Below are positions 1-8,344 of a DNA stretch of 43,699 bases, piece by piece. Position numbers and translations under genes: made by a program. The notes below the pieces were generated by a model. It saw nothing but the letters and a program-made list of their open reading frames with translations, was not told the DNA's origin and did no database searches. The stretch comes from Candidatus Aminicenans sakinawicola JGI OTU-1. GTDB taxonomy: Bacteria > Acidobacteriota > Aminicenantia > Aminicenantales > Aminicenantaceae. Numbering within the stretch: position 1 is the first letter of the stretch; each line of letters starts with the position of its first letter. The stretch is taken from positions 1-43,699 of the forward strand of contig AWNV01000013.1 of NCBI GenBank assembly GCA_000493965.1, written 5' to 3'.

Positions 1-646
1 CACCGTATTTACCTATAACAGCAGCGATTAAAGCCAAAACACCATACGGAGCAAGTTTCATGGCAATGTGGACAACCTGAATGATGGTGTCGTTTAAAGC
101 GTCTAAAAATTCTATAAGATTTTTTGATTTTTCATTTTTTATGAGAGTAAGGACTACTCCGAATAGAAGCGCTAGGAAAATAACCTGAAGCATATTTCCT
201 TCGATGAGTGCCTTAATGGGATTTGTAGGGACAATGTTTACCAACACTTCAACCAGAGATGGTTTTTCTTTCATTCTATGAATGCCTACTTGGGCTGTGG
301 ATTCATAATTCTTGTAAAGCTCTGTTTTGACATTTTCTTTTAGACCTTCGCCCGGCTTTACGATGTTGGCTAAAATGAGGCCTATGCAAATTGCAATGAT
401 AGTGGTTATGATAAAATATACAGCTGTTTTTACTCCAATACGTCCAAGCTTTCGAATATCCCCAAGGCTTGCTGTCCCCAGCATGAGGGAGACGAAAACG
501 AGTGGCACAACAACCATTGTTATTAAGCGCAGAAAGATGGTCCCTACAGGTTCGATTATTGTGGCTTTCTCGCCAAAAATAAGGCCTACAGCTACTCCCA
601 GAATAAGTCCTATGAAAATCTTTGTGTGCAGCTTGATCTTCTTCAT
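1..646 (-). CDS. Sodium:dicarboxylate/glutamate symporter (DAACS family), partial
   Basis: An open frame read leftwards from an ATG at 646 runs off the left edge, so only about 215 N-terminal residues are visible. The visible part starts MKKIKLHTKIFIGLILG, a typical inner-membrane start, and carries the family hallmark VPLVFVSLMLG in the second helix, followed by alternating hydrophobic helices and a polar periplasmic loop. Members of this family (GltP/DctA/GltT) import glutamate, aspartate or C4-dicarboxylates with Na+ or H+. The substrate- and ion-binding hairpins (the SSSAT and NMDGT regions) lie outside the window, so substrate and coupling ion cannot be read. It lies downstream of the minus-strand methyltransferase, about 145 bases away, and may be a separate unit. 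Confidence 0.9.
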   Translation of the reverse strand, partial: MKKIKLHTKIFIGLILGVAVGLIFGEKATIIEPVGTIFLRLITMVVVPLVFVSLMLGTASLGDIRKLGRIGVKTAVYFIITTIIAICIGLILANIVKPGEGLKENVKTELYKNYESTAQVGIHRMKEKPSLVEVLVNIVPTNPIKALIEGNMLQVIFLALLFGVVLTLIKNEKSKNLIEFLDALNDTIIQVVHIAMKLAPYGVLALIAAVIGKYG

Positions 647-746
647 TGTTGCATGTGATCCGTCATTTCTAAGATAAGACTATCAATAAATATTTATTTT
701 TTAGGGGTTTATCTTAACGTCTAGTTTTTTGTAAGTCAATTTTTAT

Positions 747-764
747 TATCCTGAATTATTCAGG
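747..764. repeat. Short dispersed intergenic motif, copy 1
   Basis: This copy contains TATCCTGAATTATT (747-760) inside the perfect 15-base palindrome CCTGAATTATTCAGG (750-764). The same 14-mer occurs exactly at 7888-7901 and, inverted, at 32965-32978. It sits just downstream of the methyltransferase stop, so it might act as a weak 3' hairpin, but there is no T-tract typical of an intrinsic terminator. Confidence 0.55.
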
Positions 765-792
765 CTGAAAATTATATCTATAACAATTTTTC

Positions 793-1536
793 TTACTGCT
801 TTCGGGCCTTGAAAATAAAATTTGAAGTACTGTCAAACCGGCCTGAGGCAGGAAGGTATTTTTCTATTACGAATCCTTTTTTCTCAAGGAATGTTCTAAT
901 CTCATCTGGGACGTAATAGTGCCTTATGGGAACGAAATACCAGTCCATAATTAGCTCTTCGAGTTTTTCACCCTTTCTTGATTTCTCTCTTTTCTTGAAG
1001 AAAAAGACAACAGGAGCGAGAAATATAGCAAGAATCTTTGAAATAAGCTTCCATGATATCTTGGGAGTTCGGATCAGTGTCTTTCTAATGATTTCATGGA
1101 TGAAAGTGAGTCTGGTTCTTGTATAGACAGCGAGGAGAATAGATCCATTTTTTTTGAGTACTCTTATCAGTTCGGTTATGGCCTTGAATGGGTCGGTAGT
1201 GTGGTGAACAGTTCCCCACGCCCAGACTATGTCAAAGCTTTCATCAGGAAAAAGGAGTTCTAACATGTCCTGTTTTATAAATTCCGCATTGTGAATTCCG
1301 AATTTATTCTTCAGATTCTGCGCTGTATCAAGGCTTCCATTGCTGATATCGATTCCGGTGACTTTGGCTGAGCCATTATTGGCGAAGATGATACTGAAGA
1401 TACCGGTTCCACATCCAGCATCGAGGACAGATTTTCCTTTGACTTCTTCTGGAGAGAAAAAGATTTTCCAGTGTTTCTCTGTTTCTCTATATTCAGGAAT
1501 GTATTCTGTCCATACAACATCATAAAATTTTCCCAC
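793..1536 (-). CDS. Class I SAM-dependent methyltransferase
   Basis: The 247-residue protein has the SAM-binding motif I VLDAGCGTGIFSIIF, an acidic end of strand 2 (GIDIS), and the motif IV region FDIVWAWGTVHH, as in UbiE/Methyltransf_11-type enzymes. A basic hydrophobic stretch, ISKILAIFLAPVVFFFKKR, in the second half may associate with the membrane. The start is a GTG at 1536; no strong ribosome-binding site is visible. It follows an epimerase and two glycosyltransferases on the same strand, so a sugar, lipid or glycan intermediate is a reasonable substrate. That is inference from context; the acceptor cannot be read from sequence. Confidence 0.85.
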   Translation of the reverse strand: MGKFYDVVWTEYIPEYRETEKHWKIFFSPEEVKGKSVLDAGCGTGIFSIIFANNGSAKVTGIDISNGSLDTAQNLKNKFGIHNAEFIKQDMLELLFPDESFDIVWAWGTVHHTTDPFKAITELIRVLKKNGSILLAVYTRTRLTFIHEIIRKTLIRTPKISWKLISKILAIFLAPVVFFFKKREKSRKGEKLEELIMDWYFVPIRHYYVPDEIRTFLEKKGFVIEKYLPASGRFDSTSNFIFKARKQ

Positions 1537-1622
1537 TTTTTCTTTGTTTGTAATGTTGTTTTCCAGTTATTTTGTTTTTAAAATAAGGGATATAATATAT
1601 GCTCGATAATTTGAAGTCAATT

Positions 1623-1698
1623 GCGGCCATCCCCTCAAATTCATCTTCTCATCTTCTTTATATTTCCTACTCAGGTATCCGTATTTGTAATGAGCCAA
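1623..1698 (+). repeat. Dispersed intergenic repeat of about 76 bases, copy A
   Basis: This stretch aligns, with one single-base gap, to the reverse complement of 18357-18433. By hand alignment about 61 of 77 columns match, including an unbroken ACTCAGGTATCC block and an ATGAGCCAA block. Both copies are intergenic. Copy A abuts the 3' end of the epimerase gene. No terminal inverted repeats or coding capacity were seen. Confidence 0.55.
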
Positions 1699-1702
1699 CT
1701 TA

Positions 1703-2671
1703 TCATATCCATTTGTTTTTTATATACCAAGCAATAGTTTGAGCCATTCCCGTATTAATATCTACTTTCGGACTGTAGCCAAGATCCTGCTTTGCCTTTT
1801 GGATTGAAAGAGGTTTGGGGTGGATGAAAAAAGACAATTTTCCCATAGACAGTGGAGATTCTCTTTTAAAAAGATATAATATTTTTTCTACAGGCCACAC
1901 TGCTGCTTTCACTGGAAAAATAGGGAGCGAAAAAGGAGGTATTTTATTCCCTAAAGATGAGGCGATTATATCAGTTATTTCTTTTACGGTCAGGGCTTCA
2001 TTTCCTGCAATATGATAGATTTGCCCTTTTTTTCCTCTTTTTGCACAGAGTAGAACACCCTCGATGAGGTCGTCAATATAGACAGGTGTCTGCAAGGCAT
2101 TTCCTCTTGTTACAAGGATGAATCTTTTTTTTGCTATAGTTTTTATTAGTTTAAAAGTTCGCCTGTCTCCGGGCCCGTAAGTCCATCCTGGCCTAATAAT
2201 AACTATGTTCATTCCATTCTTTGCGAAATTAAGAGCAGTCCTTTCCCCTTCAAGCTTTGTATTATCGTAGATGCTCCGTGGGTTTAGTGGGTAGCCTTCA
2301 TCTGCGGTCTCGTTTTTTTTCACTGACCCCAAGACCCCTGCCGAGCTAAAATGGACAATCCTTTTAACTCCTGTTTTCTGGGCAGCTCTCAAAATATTCT
2401 TCGTTCCTTCTGTATTGATCTGGGAAAATTCCTTTTTACTTATTAGAGAGGCTCCCAGGGCTGCGGCAAGGTGAAAAATGATATCAGTGCTATCGAGCGC
2501 CTTTTCTAACAAGCTGAGATCGCGGATATCTCCCTTCACAATTTCGCAGTCTTTTTCTCTGTGAATGTTTCTATTATGGATAAGGACGCGGACATGACAG
2601 TTTCTATTGAGTAATTTCTCGACGAGATAGCTTCCGATAAAACCTGAAGCTCCTGTAATAAAGACTCTCAT
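1703..2671 (-). CDS. NAD-dependent epimerase/dehydratase (extended SDR)
   Basis: The protein starts MRVFITGASGFIGSYL, the glycine-rich Rossmann motif GASGFIG of extended short-chain dehydrogenases. Further on are the HLAAALG motif, a catalytic-type Ser in HFSSAGVLG and the YxxxK pair in SIYDNTKLEGE. At about 322 residues it matches nucleotide-sugar epimerases and dehydratases of the WcaG/GalE type. The ATG at 2671 is chosen because the Rossmann fold begins there; the open frame further upstream lies inside the preceding glycosyltransferase gene, whose stop is 4 bases away, so the two are probably cotranscribed. A nucleotide-sugar or 4-ketosugar substrate for envelope glycan synthesis is likely; exact specificity is unknown. 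Confidence 0.88.
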   Translation of the reverse strand: MRVFITGASGFIGSYLVEKLLNRNCHVRVLIHNRNIHREKDCEIVKGDIRDLSLLEKALDSTDIIFHLAAALGASLISKKEFSQINTEGTKNILRAAQKTGVKRIVHFSSAGVLGSVKKNETADEGYPLNPRSIYDNTKLEGERTALNFAKNGMNIVIIRPGWTYGPGDRRTFKLIKTIAKKRFILVTRGNALQTPVYIDDLIEGVLLCAKRGKKGQIYHIAGNEALTVKEITDIIASSLGNKIPPFSLPIFPVKAAVWPVEKILYLFKRESPLSMGKLSFFIHPKPLSIQKAKQDLGYSPKVDINTGMAQTIAWYIKNKWI

Positions 2672-2675
2672 TGCA

Positions 2676-3851
2676 CTAAACACAACTCTTTTCCAATCCA
2701 GATGCCGTCTCAATAGTTGTGATGATTTTTCCCCTGTATTTAGAATAAGTGTAGTTTCTTTCTGCCATCTTTTTTGCCGTGTATGCACGTTCTTTTGCTT
2801 TTTCGTTGAAAAGTGCAAATGAAATTCCTTCAGCCATGCTTTCTGGATCAGGGTTCACAAGAATTGAAATTTTATTACTCAAAATTTGTGTGTGTGTCCA
2901 GAGATTTGTAGCGACCAAGGGCTTTCCGGATTTCAGAAAAGAGTAAATTTTCAGAGGAGTGTTTGTTCCTGAGAGGCGGGGAGAAACAAGGACATCAGCT
3001 AGAGAGATAAACAAAGGCATCACAAAAGGAGGAACCTGACCTGTAAAGTGTACCTTTCCCGATATGTTTAATTCCTCTGCTTTCTTTTTCATTCTTTCAA
3101 CAGCGGTTTTGTTCTCCCCTACTAGAAGGAAGACTACACTTTCGTCTCGAAGTTTTGCTGCTGCTTTTAGGAGAAGATAGATACCCTGATAAGGTTGAAA
3201 GTTTCCAGCATAAAGGACAATCTTTTCTTCTTCAGAGGCATATTCTTGTCGTTTTTTCTTTATTTCATATTGGGAATATTTTGGGTGTTCAAAATCAATA
3301 AAATTTTCAAGAAGAATTGATTTTTTTCCGAATCCTTCTGCTCTGACTTTTTTCAGCAAGTCCAGACAGATGACAATGATGGCATTTGAGTTTTTCAAGA
3401 TGTATTTTTCCATCCACATAAAAATCTTTTTTAAGGGTTTTGAACGAGAAAAGTTAAAATTTTCAAGCTGCTGAGGTAGGCTGGAATGCATATCGTAGAT
3501 GTGAGGAAGCCGCCAGATTTTTGCCAGAGTTACCCCAAATAGTGCTGCTTCTTCATGAGAAAATATCATATCATATTTTTTTTGTGTGAGCTGCCAGACA
3601 GCTTTTAAAATAAGAAGAAAATCGAGGGGAATTTTAGCAGAAGAAGGTCCGATTTTTATTTTATTTATAAAAAAAAGATTTGGGATTCTTAATATTTTTA
3701 AATTTTTAAATTTTTTATTATCTCCAATATGATAGGTAATAAGGTCGATTTCATGGCCAAGGTTGGAAAGAACCTTTATCCTGAAAAAAATGCTTATAGG
3801 TGTTCCTCTTGGTTGGAAAAATGGCTCTGGAGCAAGCATTAATATTTTCAT
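2676..3851 (-). CDS. Glycosyltransferase family 4 (GT-B fold)
   Basis: The 391-residue protein has the GT4 layout. The N-terminal Rossmann half starts MKILMLAPEPFFQPRGTP, with the acceptor-side glycine-rich turn. The C-terminal half contains VLYAGNFQPYQGIYLLLKA, then VHFTGQVPP, LADVLVSPRLSGTNTPLKIYSFL and KPLVATNL. The usual EGxxxxxxE donor-site signature is replaced by SGTNTPLKIYSFL, the variant seen in several GT4 groups. It is predicted to be cytoplasmic and to transfer a sugar from a nucleotide donor to a lipid- or sugar-linked acceptor. It lies 12 bases after a GT2 gene and 4 bases before the epimerase, so the three probably form one operon. Confidence 0.88.
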   Translation of the reverse strand: MKILMLAPEPFFQPRGTPISIFFRIKVLSNLGHEIDLITYHIGDNKKFKNLKILRIPNLFFINKIKIGPSSAKIPLDFLLILKAVWQLTQKKYDMIFSHEEAALFGVTLAKIWRLPHIYDMHSSLPQQLENFNFSRSKPLKKIFMWMEKYILKNSNAIIVICLDLLKKVRAEGFGKKSILLENFIDFEHPKYSQYEIKKKRQEYASEEEKIVLYAGNFQPYQGIYLLLKAAAKLRDESVVFLLVGENKTAVERMKKKAEELNISGKVHFTGQVPPFVMPLFISLADVLVSPRLSGTNTPLKIYSFLKSGKPLVATNLWTHTQILSNKISILVNPDPESMAEGISFALFNEKAKERAYTAKKMAERNYTYSKYRGKIITTIETASGLEKSCV

Positions 3852-3863
3852 TGGAGTATTGAT

Positions 3864-4850
3864 TTATTCTGAAGTTTCGTCTGAATCAGAATCGATGATT
3901 TCCCGGATCGAATAGATTTTTTTGTTCAAGGATTCATGATATGTGCGTACCATAACTTCTGCTAAAAGTCCCAGAGTGATAAATTGGACGCCGATAACAA
4001 TCAGCAAAATAGAAAGAAGAAGCAAGGGACGGCCGCTGATGCCAACTTTTACTATAAGCCGTTGATAGGATAGATAAAGCCCTATGATTCCCCCTGTGAT
4101 TCCGCTTATCAGTCCGAAAACCCCGAACATCTGAAGAGGCCTTGTGGAATAGCTCAGGAAGAATTTAACGCTTAGGAGGTCTAGGATAACTTTGATAAAC
4201 CTCGTTATGCTGTACTTGGATTTTCCGTAGCGCCTTGGCCTGTGATTAACTTTAACTTCAGCAATAGTCACTCCTATATTGCTTGCAATAGCAGGGATAA
4301 AACGGTGAAGTTCTCCGTAGAGATTTATATTCTTGATTACATCTCTGCGAAAAGCCTTTAGAGTACAGCCATAGTCATGAAGATTAACTCGTGTGATGAC
4401 AGAAATAAGCCGGTTGGCTATTATGGAAGGAAGGCGCCTTGATAGGAATTTATCCTTTCTTTTTACCCTCCAACCGCTTATTATGTCGTATCCTTCTTCG
4501 ATTTTCTTTAAAAGAATGCCAAAATCGTTTGGGTCATTCTGAAGGTCTGCATCAAGAGTGATGATTATGTCTCCTATAGAATAGTCGAATCCTGCAGAAA
4601 GAGCAGCCGTCTGTCCGAAATTTTTCCTCATTTTTATGATTTTGACTTTTAAGTCCTGTTTTTGGATTTTCTTTAGCAAAGGGAAAGATTCGTCCCAACT
4701 TCCATCATCAACGAAAATAATCTCGTATGATTTCCCTAATTGGTCGCAGGAGTTTTTAATTTCTTTGTAAAGCTCAGGCAGATTTCTGGCCTCGTTATAA
4801 ACAGGAATAACTAGAGATAAATCCAATAAGTTCTTTTTGTTCATTTGCAT
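3864..4850 (-). CDS. Polyprenyl-phosphate glycosyltransferase (GT2, DPM1/GtrB-like)
   Basis: The N-terminal GT-A domain shows LSLVIPVYNEARNLPEL, IIFVDDGSWDES, the NFGQTAALSAGF stretch and the metal/donor motif TLDADLQNDP. A basic segment, RPRRYGKSKYS, and two C-terminal membrane helices (around residues 235-265 and 277-305) complete the architecture of enzymes that load a sugar onto undecaprenyl or dolichyl phosphate. The frame is open from a TTG at 4853; ATGs at 4850 and 4844 are better starts, but no ribosome-binding site decides between them. It is the first gene of the minus-strand glycan cluster and diverges from the receiver gene. The sugar transferred cannot be read. Confidence 0.9.
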   Translation of the reverse strand: MQMNKKNLLDLSLVIPVYNEARNLPELYKEIKNSCDQLGKSYEIIFVDDGSWDESFPLLKKIQKQDLKVKIIKMRKNFGQTAALSAGFDYSIGDIIITLDADLQNDPNDFGILLKKIEEGYDIISGWRVKRKDKFLSRRLPSIIANRLISVITRVNLHDYGCTLKAFRRDVIKNINLYGELHRFIPAIASNIGVTIAEVKVNHRPRRYGKSKYSITRFIKVILDLLSVKFFLSYSTRPLQMFGVFGLISGITGGIIGLYLSYQRLIVKVGISGRPLLLLSILLIVIGVQFITLGLLAEVMVRTYHESLNKKIYSIREIIDSDSDETSE

Positions 4851-4926
4851 CAATATATCATAATCAATTTCAAATGGCTATAATCTGTTAAGACATATCG
4901 ATGATTTGCCTTATTGTCTGATTGTA

Positions 4927-4955
4927 TTGACAATGGCCGGCTATTTTTTTAAAAT
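4927..4955 (+). promoter_or_regulatory. Sigma70-type promoter for the receiver gene
   Basis: TTGACA (4927-4932) is followed after exactly 17 bases by TAAAAT (4950-4955), 41 bases before the ATG at 4996. It lies inside the frame that could be opened from 4906, which argues that translation begins at 4996. Confidence 0.6.
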
Positions 4956-4964
4956 TCAGTGTAT

Positions 4965-4976
4965 CTGGATTATTCG
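4965..4976 (-). repeat. Short dispersed intergenic motif, divergent copy
   Basis: The reverse strand reads CGAATAATCCAG, matching the core of the copy at 36357-36375 and differing by C to T from the GAATAATTCAGG copies. It lies in the presumed 5' untranslated region of the receiver gene. Confidence 0.35.
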
Positions 4977-4995
4977 GTGTAAAGTAAGATCAGAA

Positions 4996-5466
4996 ATGCC
5001 TGAAAAAAAAATATTAATCGTGGATTATGACATTAAAAGTCTAGATATAATGGCTAATCTTTTTTCGGCTTACAAACTCCAGATAATAAAAGCCACAGAT
5101 GGCCAGATGGCCTATAATAAATATAAATCTGAAAAACCCGATCTAATCCTGCTTGAAGCCATGCTTCCTAAACTTCATGGTTTTGACCTGACGCAGAAGA
5201 TATTTAATGAGACAAAAGGAAGCCTTCCTGTTATTATTGTTACCGGTTTGTATAAAGGTCATCAGTACCGAAATGAAGCTTTACACTCTTTTGGTGCTGC
5301 AGATTATTTTGAGAAACCTTATAATAAAGATGCTCTAGTAAGTTGCGTAATGAATTTACTCCATGATGAAATTGATATTGAAGAAGAACTTCCAGATCCT
5401 GAATCTGTAATAAATATCCTTGCCGATATGGCGGGAAAAAAGAGCCTTTCTTCTAAGAAAGAATAA
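4996..5466 (+). CDS. Orphan receiver-domain protein with Glu at the phospho-acceptor site
   Basis: Residues 1 to about 125 form a CheY-like receiver: KKILIVDYD, DGQMAYNKYKSEKPDLILL, then the conserved Thr in IIVTGLYKG and Lys in YFEKPYNKD. Two active-site positions deviate. The acidic pair is D10-Y11 instead of two acids, and the residue normally phosphorylated is Glu54 (DLILLEAMLP) instead of Asp. The roughly 30-residue acidic tail has no DNA-binding or enzymatic domain. Start ATG 4996 is preferred because it opens the receiver fold and has a promoter 41 bases upstream. No histidine kinase is adjacent. It may be a phosphorylation-independent or constitutively on-like adaptor; partner unknown. 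Confidence 0.85.
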   Translation: MPEKKILIVDYDIKSLDIMANLFSAYKLQIIKATDGQMAYNKYKSEKPDLILLEAMLPKLHGFDLTQKIFNETKGSLPVIIVTGLYKGHQYRNEALHSFGAADYFEKPYNKDALVSCVMNLLHDEIDIEEELPDPESVINILADMAGKKSLSSKKE

Positions 5467-5591
5467 ATTCCCTGGTTTTGTGGAAATCCGGCAGTTTCTG
5501 GGTTATGAGTATTAGAGACTGTTTCGATTTTGATTCCCGGATTCATCTTACGCATTATCTTTCATGGCGATTTTCATTGTCGGATTTCGGG

Positions 5592-5620
5592 TTGATAAAA
5601 ATTAGAAAATTGCTTAGTAT
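5592..5620 (+). promoter_or_regulatory. Candidate sigma70 promoter for accD-folC
   Basis: TTGATA (5592-5597) and TAGTAT (5615-5620) are separated by 17 bases, 45 bases before the accD ATG, which has a GGAAGG ribosome-binding site at 5652-5657. Confidence 0.45.
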
Positions 5621-5665
5621 TTAGGCGTAGAGAAGTAAGACATCTTAAATTGGAAGGTAGAATCA

Positions 5666-6457
5666 ATGGCTAATCTATGGACAAGATGTAATAATTGCAG
5701 GCGAATTCTCTATCTTCAGGACATTGTTGATAATCAATACGTCTGTCCGGCCTGCAACTTCCATTTCAGGGTGTCGGCCAAAAAGCGACTGCAGATGCTT
5801 TTTGATGATGGTCAGTATGAACTTTTTGATCAAAATATTCATCCTCTCGATCCTTTAGGATTTGAAGACACAAAGAAATATTCCGATCGGCTGAAGGAAA
5901 ATGAAGAAAAGACAGGTCTCGTGGAAGCAGTGCTGTGTGCTCTGGGTACGATGGGAGGGATAAATGTCATCCTTATAGCTATGGAGTTTTCTTTTTTGGG
6001 TGGAAGTATGGGTTCAGTTGTTGGAGAAAAAATAACACGGGCTATAGAAAGAGGCCTTAAGGAAAAACTGCCTGTAATCATTATTTCCTGTTCTGGAGGA
6101 GCGCGAATGCAGGAAGGATGTCTTTCTCTTATGCAGATGGTAAAAACAAGCGCAGCTATTGGCAGGCTTGAGAAGAGTGGCATTCCTTATATTTCTGTCA
6201 TTACTGACCCGACAACTGGCGGAGTTACTGCCAGCTATTCCATGCTAGGTGATATCAACATTGCTGAACCAAATGCCCTTATTGGCTTTGCAGGCCCACG
6301 GGTTATTGAACAAACAATAAAAGAAAAGCTGCCAAAAGGCTTCCAACGCTCAGAGTTTCTGCTGAACCACGGGATGCTTGACGATATTGTAGAGAGGAAA
6401 AAATTGCGTTCATATCTTATAAGAGCGCTGCGGCTTTTCCTTGATAATCCTCAATGA
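5666..6457 (+). CDS. accD: Acetyl-CoA carboxylase carboxyltransferase subunit beta
   Basis: AccD and AccA together transfer the carboxyl group from biotin on AccB to acetyl-CoA, giving malonyl-CoA for fatty acid synthesis. The zinc ribbon is intact: C8xxC11 and C27xxC30 in RCNNC and CPAC. The crotonase-like carboxyltransferase core includes EFSFLGGSMGSVVGEKI, SCSGGARMQEG and DPTTGGVTASYSMLGD, with oxyanion-type glycines, and ends with the family feature GFAGPRVIEQTI. At 263 residues it is shorter than the E. coli enzyme (about 304) but complete at both domain ends. It overlaps folC by 4 bases (ATGA). The accD-folC order is common in Gram-negative bacteria. accA is not in the window. Confidence 0.97.
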   Translation: MANLWTRCNNCRRILYLQDIVDNQYVCPACNFHFRVSAKKRLQMLFDDGQYELFDQNIHPLDPLGFEDTKKYSDRLKENEEKTGLVEAVLCALGTMGGINVILIAMEFSFLGGSMGSVVGEKITRAIERGLKEKLPVIIISCSGGARMQEGCLSLMQMVKTSAAIGRLEKSGIPYISVITDPTTGGVTASYSMLGDINIAEPNALIGFAGPRVIEQTIKEKLPKGFQRSEFLLNHGMLDDIVERKKLRSYLIRALRLFLDNPQ

Positions 6458-7797
6458 ATTATGAACAGTGTTTATCCTATCTTGAACAGATTCAAAATCT
6501 TGGTATCAAGTTCGGATTAGATAATGTCAGGACAATTCTTTCTTGCCTTCATGACCCGCATCGGAAATATCCTTCAATCTTAGTAGCCGGGACAAATGGA
6601 AAAGGCTCGGTCTGTGCTATGCTTACACACATTTTGTCTCTCCATGGTTTTCGCACAGGCCTATTTACATCCCCACATCTTATAAGAGTTGAAGAAAGAA
6701 TAAGAATAGGAAATGACATCATCTCAAAGCAAGCCTTCAGCAGGCTTCTTAGCTTCCTTAAAAAAAAGATAGAGGATCTCATCGCATCAAAAAAGGTTCT
6801 TTCCCCACCTACTTACTTTGAAATGATGAGCTGTTTAGCTTTTCTCTATTTTAAGGAAAAAAAAGTGGACATTGCTGTTCTGGAAGTTGGGATGGGAGGA
6901 AGATTTGATGCAACGAATGTTGTGAATCCGATACTTTCAGTTATTACTACAATTTCCTACGAACATCAAAGATCTCTTGGAGACACCTTGGGTCAGATCG
7001 CGTTTGAGAAAGCCGGGATCATAAGATCTGGAGTTCCTGTGGTCTGTGGAGTGAAGACTGCAGAGGCTTATGAGACTGTAAAGAAAAGGGCCGCAGAAAT
7101 AGGAGCTCCTTTTATCGGTGTATTTGATAAAAAGGGATGCTTTAAGCAGCAAAAGACTGAAACAAACTATGTATTTAAGTATATATATGACGGAAGCGAG
7201 TATATTTATTCACCTTCTCTTTATGGGGAACATCAGGGAAACAATGCGGCTGTTGCGATTGCCGCTTCAGAACAAATCAGCAAGAACTGGAAGAAACTTA
7301 TTAAGAAAAAAATTATTGAGGGTCTGCAAACAGTAATATGGGATGGACGTCTGGAAATAATCTCCCGGCATCCCTTTATTCTGCTGGATGGTGCACATAA
7401 TGAAGAAGGAGCGATAGCAATGAGGAGATATATCCAGGATTTTATTGCTTCCCCAAGAATCCTTATTTTTGCCGTAATGAGAGATAAACAAATCAAGAAT
7501 TTAGCAAAAATTCTTTTTCCTATGGCAGATAAAATCATCCTTACGTGTTTTCCTTATTACAGAGCCGCTTCGCCAGAGGAAATAAAGAGTAGAATCAGTG
7601 AGTATCATGATAAGATAATCCTTGAGCCTGACTTGAAAAACGCTGTTCATGTTGCGGTCAGGAGTGCTGCAGTAAATGGTGCTATTTTGATAGCAGGCTC
7701 GCTCTTTCTTGTTGGGGAAATTAAAAAAATTTTTAAGAACAAAACATGCAGCAATTCCGCAACTTCACACAAAAAGCGAAAATCTCTCTTAAGATAG
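6454..7797 (+). CDS. folC: Dihydrofolate synthase / folylpolyglutamate synthase
   Basis: FolC adds glutamate to dihydropteroate and then extends the folate polyglutamate tail with ATP. The Mur-ligase-type P-loop GTNGKGS is at residues 46-52. Other family landmarks are LFTSPHLIRVEERIRI, AVLEVGMGGRFDATNVV (metal-binding Glu and His region), GVPVVCGV and the C-terminal domain motif ILLDGAHNEEGA. At 447 residues it is of usual length with a short basic tail. Its ATG overlaps the accD stop, so translation is probably coupled. It could be mono- or bifunctional; sequence alone does not settle this. Confidence 0.95.
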   Translation: MNYEQCLSYLEQIQNLGIKFGLDNVRTILSCLHDPHRKYPSILVAGTNGKGSVCAMLTHILSLHGFRTGLFTSPHLIRVEERIRIGNDIISKQAFSRLLSFLKKKIEDLIASKKVLSPPTYFEMMSCLAFLYFKEKKVDIAVLEVGMGGRFDATNVVNPILSVITTISYEHQRSLGDTLGQIAFEKAGIIRSGVPVVCGVKTAEAYETVKKRAAEIGAPFIGVFDKKGCFKQQKTETNYVFKYIYDGSEYIYSPSLYGEHQGNNAAVAIAASEQISKNWKKLIKKKIIEGLQTVIWDGRLEIISRHPFILLDGAHNEEGAIAMRRYIQDFIASPRILIFAVMRDKQIKNLAKILFPMADKIILTCFPYYRAASPEEIKSRISEYHDKIILEPDLKNAVHVAVRSAAVNGAILIAGSLFLVGEIKKIFKNKTCSNSATSHKKRKSLLR

Positions 7798-7887
7798 AAG
7801 ATTTTTCTATTAGAAGTTTCGTATTCGGGGGATTTTGCAAAACATGCTTATAACTTGCTTTTTTAGGCCAAACATGGTAATTTTCTC

Positions 7888-7901
7888 TATCCTGAATTAT
7901 T
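7888..7901. repeat. Short dispersed intergenic motif, copy 2
   Basis: The exact 14-mer TATCCTGAATTATT lies between folC and the ATP synthase genes. It is preceded by CT, as in the inverted copy at 32965-32978. Confidence 0.5.
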
Positions 7902-7927
7902 GAAATATTTTTATTAATTTAATCAAC

Positions 7928-8344
7928 ATGTTATCGTTTGATGCCAGTATTATAATAGTTTTTTTATTAGTCTGGATTCTTCTAGCTGTACTTATAAAAA
8001 TCTTTTTTAACCCTTTGCAAAAAACTATGGGTGACCGGGAGGCAAAAATAAATCATAACAGAGAAGCTGCTCAAAAAGCGGTTGAGAGTTATGAACAAAC
8101 CATATCAAAGATAGATGAAGGCATAAAGGCAACTAAAGCTAATGCCTTTTCAACACAGGAAAGGTTTGAACGGGAAGCTTTAAAAGAGAAAGAGCGCATG
8201 CTTGCCGAAATATCTAAAGAATGTAAGAGTAAAGTTAAGGAAACGAAAGAAGGCTTAGAGAAACAAATGGAGAGTTTGAAGAAAGAGCTGGAATCAAGAA
8301 GTAGACTTCTTGCTGAGGAGATAGAACAGAAGCTCCTAAAGTGA
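7928..8344 (+). CDS. atpF': F1Fo ATP synthase subunit b' (second b-type stator)
   Basis: A single N-terminal membrane helix (about residues 7-27, IIIVFLLVWILLAVLIKIFF) is followed by a charged coiled coil to residue 138. The NPLQKTMGDREAKI segment after the helix is typical of b/b' subunits. With the next gene it would form the heterodimeric peripheral stalk that holds F1 static against the rotor. Bacteria with b and b' are a subset (photosynthetic bacteria, Deltaproteobacteria and relatives). Its TGA overlaps the next ATG (ATGA-type junction). Which of the two genes is b and which b' is assigned from order and length, so the labels could be swapped. Confidence 0.88.
   Translation: MLSFDASIIIVFLLVWILLAVLIKIFFNPLQKTMGDREAKINHNREAAQKAVESYEQTISKIDEGIKATKANAFSTQERFEREALKEKERMLAEISKECKSKVKETKEGLEKQMESLKKELESRSRLLAEEIEQKLLK

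Noticed and set aside
327..677. Open frame of 116 codons on the plus strand
   Set aside because: It is antisense to the truncated DAACS symporter, whose minus-strand frame shows clear family motifs; no ribosome-binding site or known domain supports it.
2672..2818. Upstream extension of the epimerase frame
   Set aside because: It lies entirely inside the glycosyltransferase gene, and the Rossmann motif begins at the ATG at 2671.
4906..4995. N-terminal 30-codon extension of the receiver protein
   Set aside because: A consensus promoter (4927-4955) lies inside it and the receiver fold starts at the ATG at 4996.
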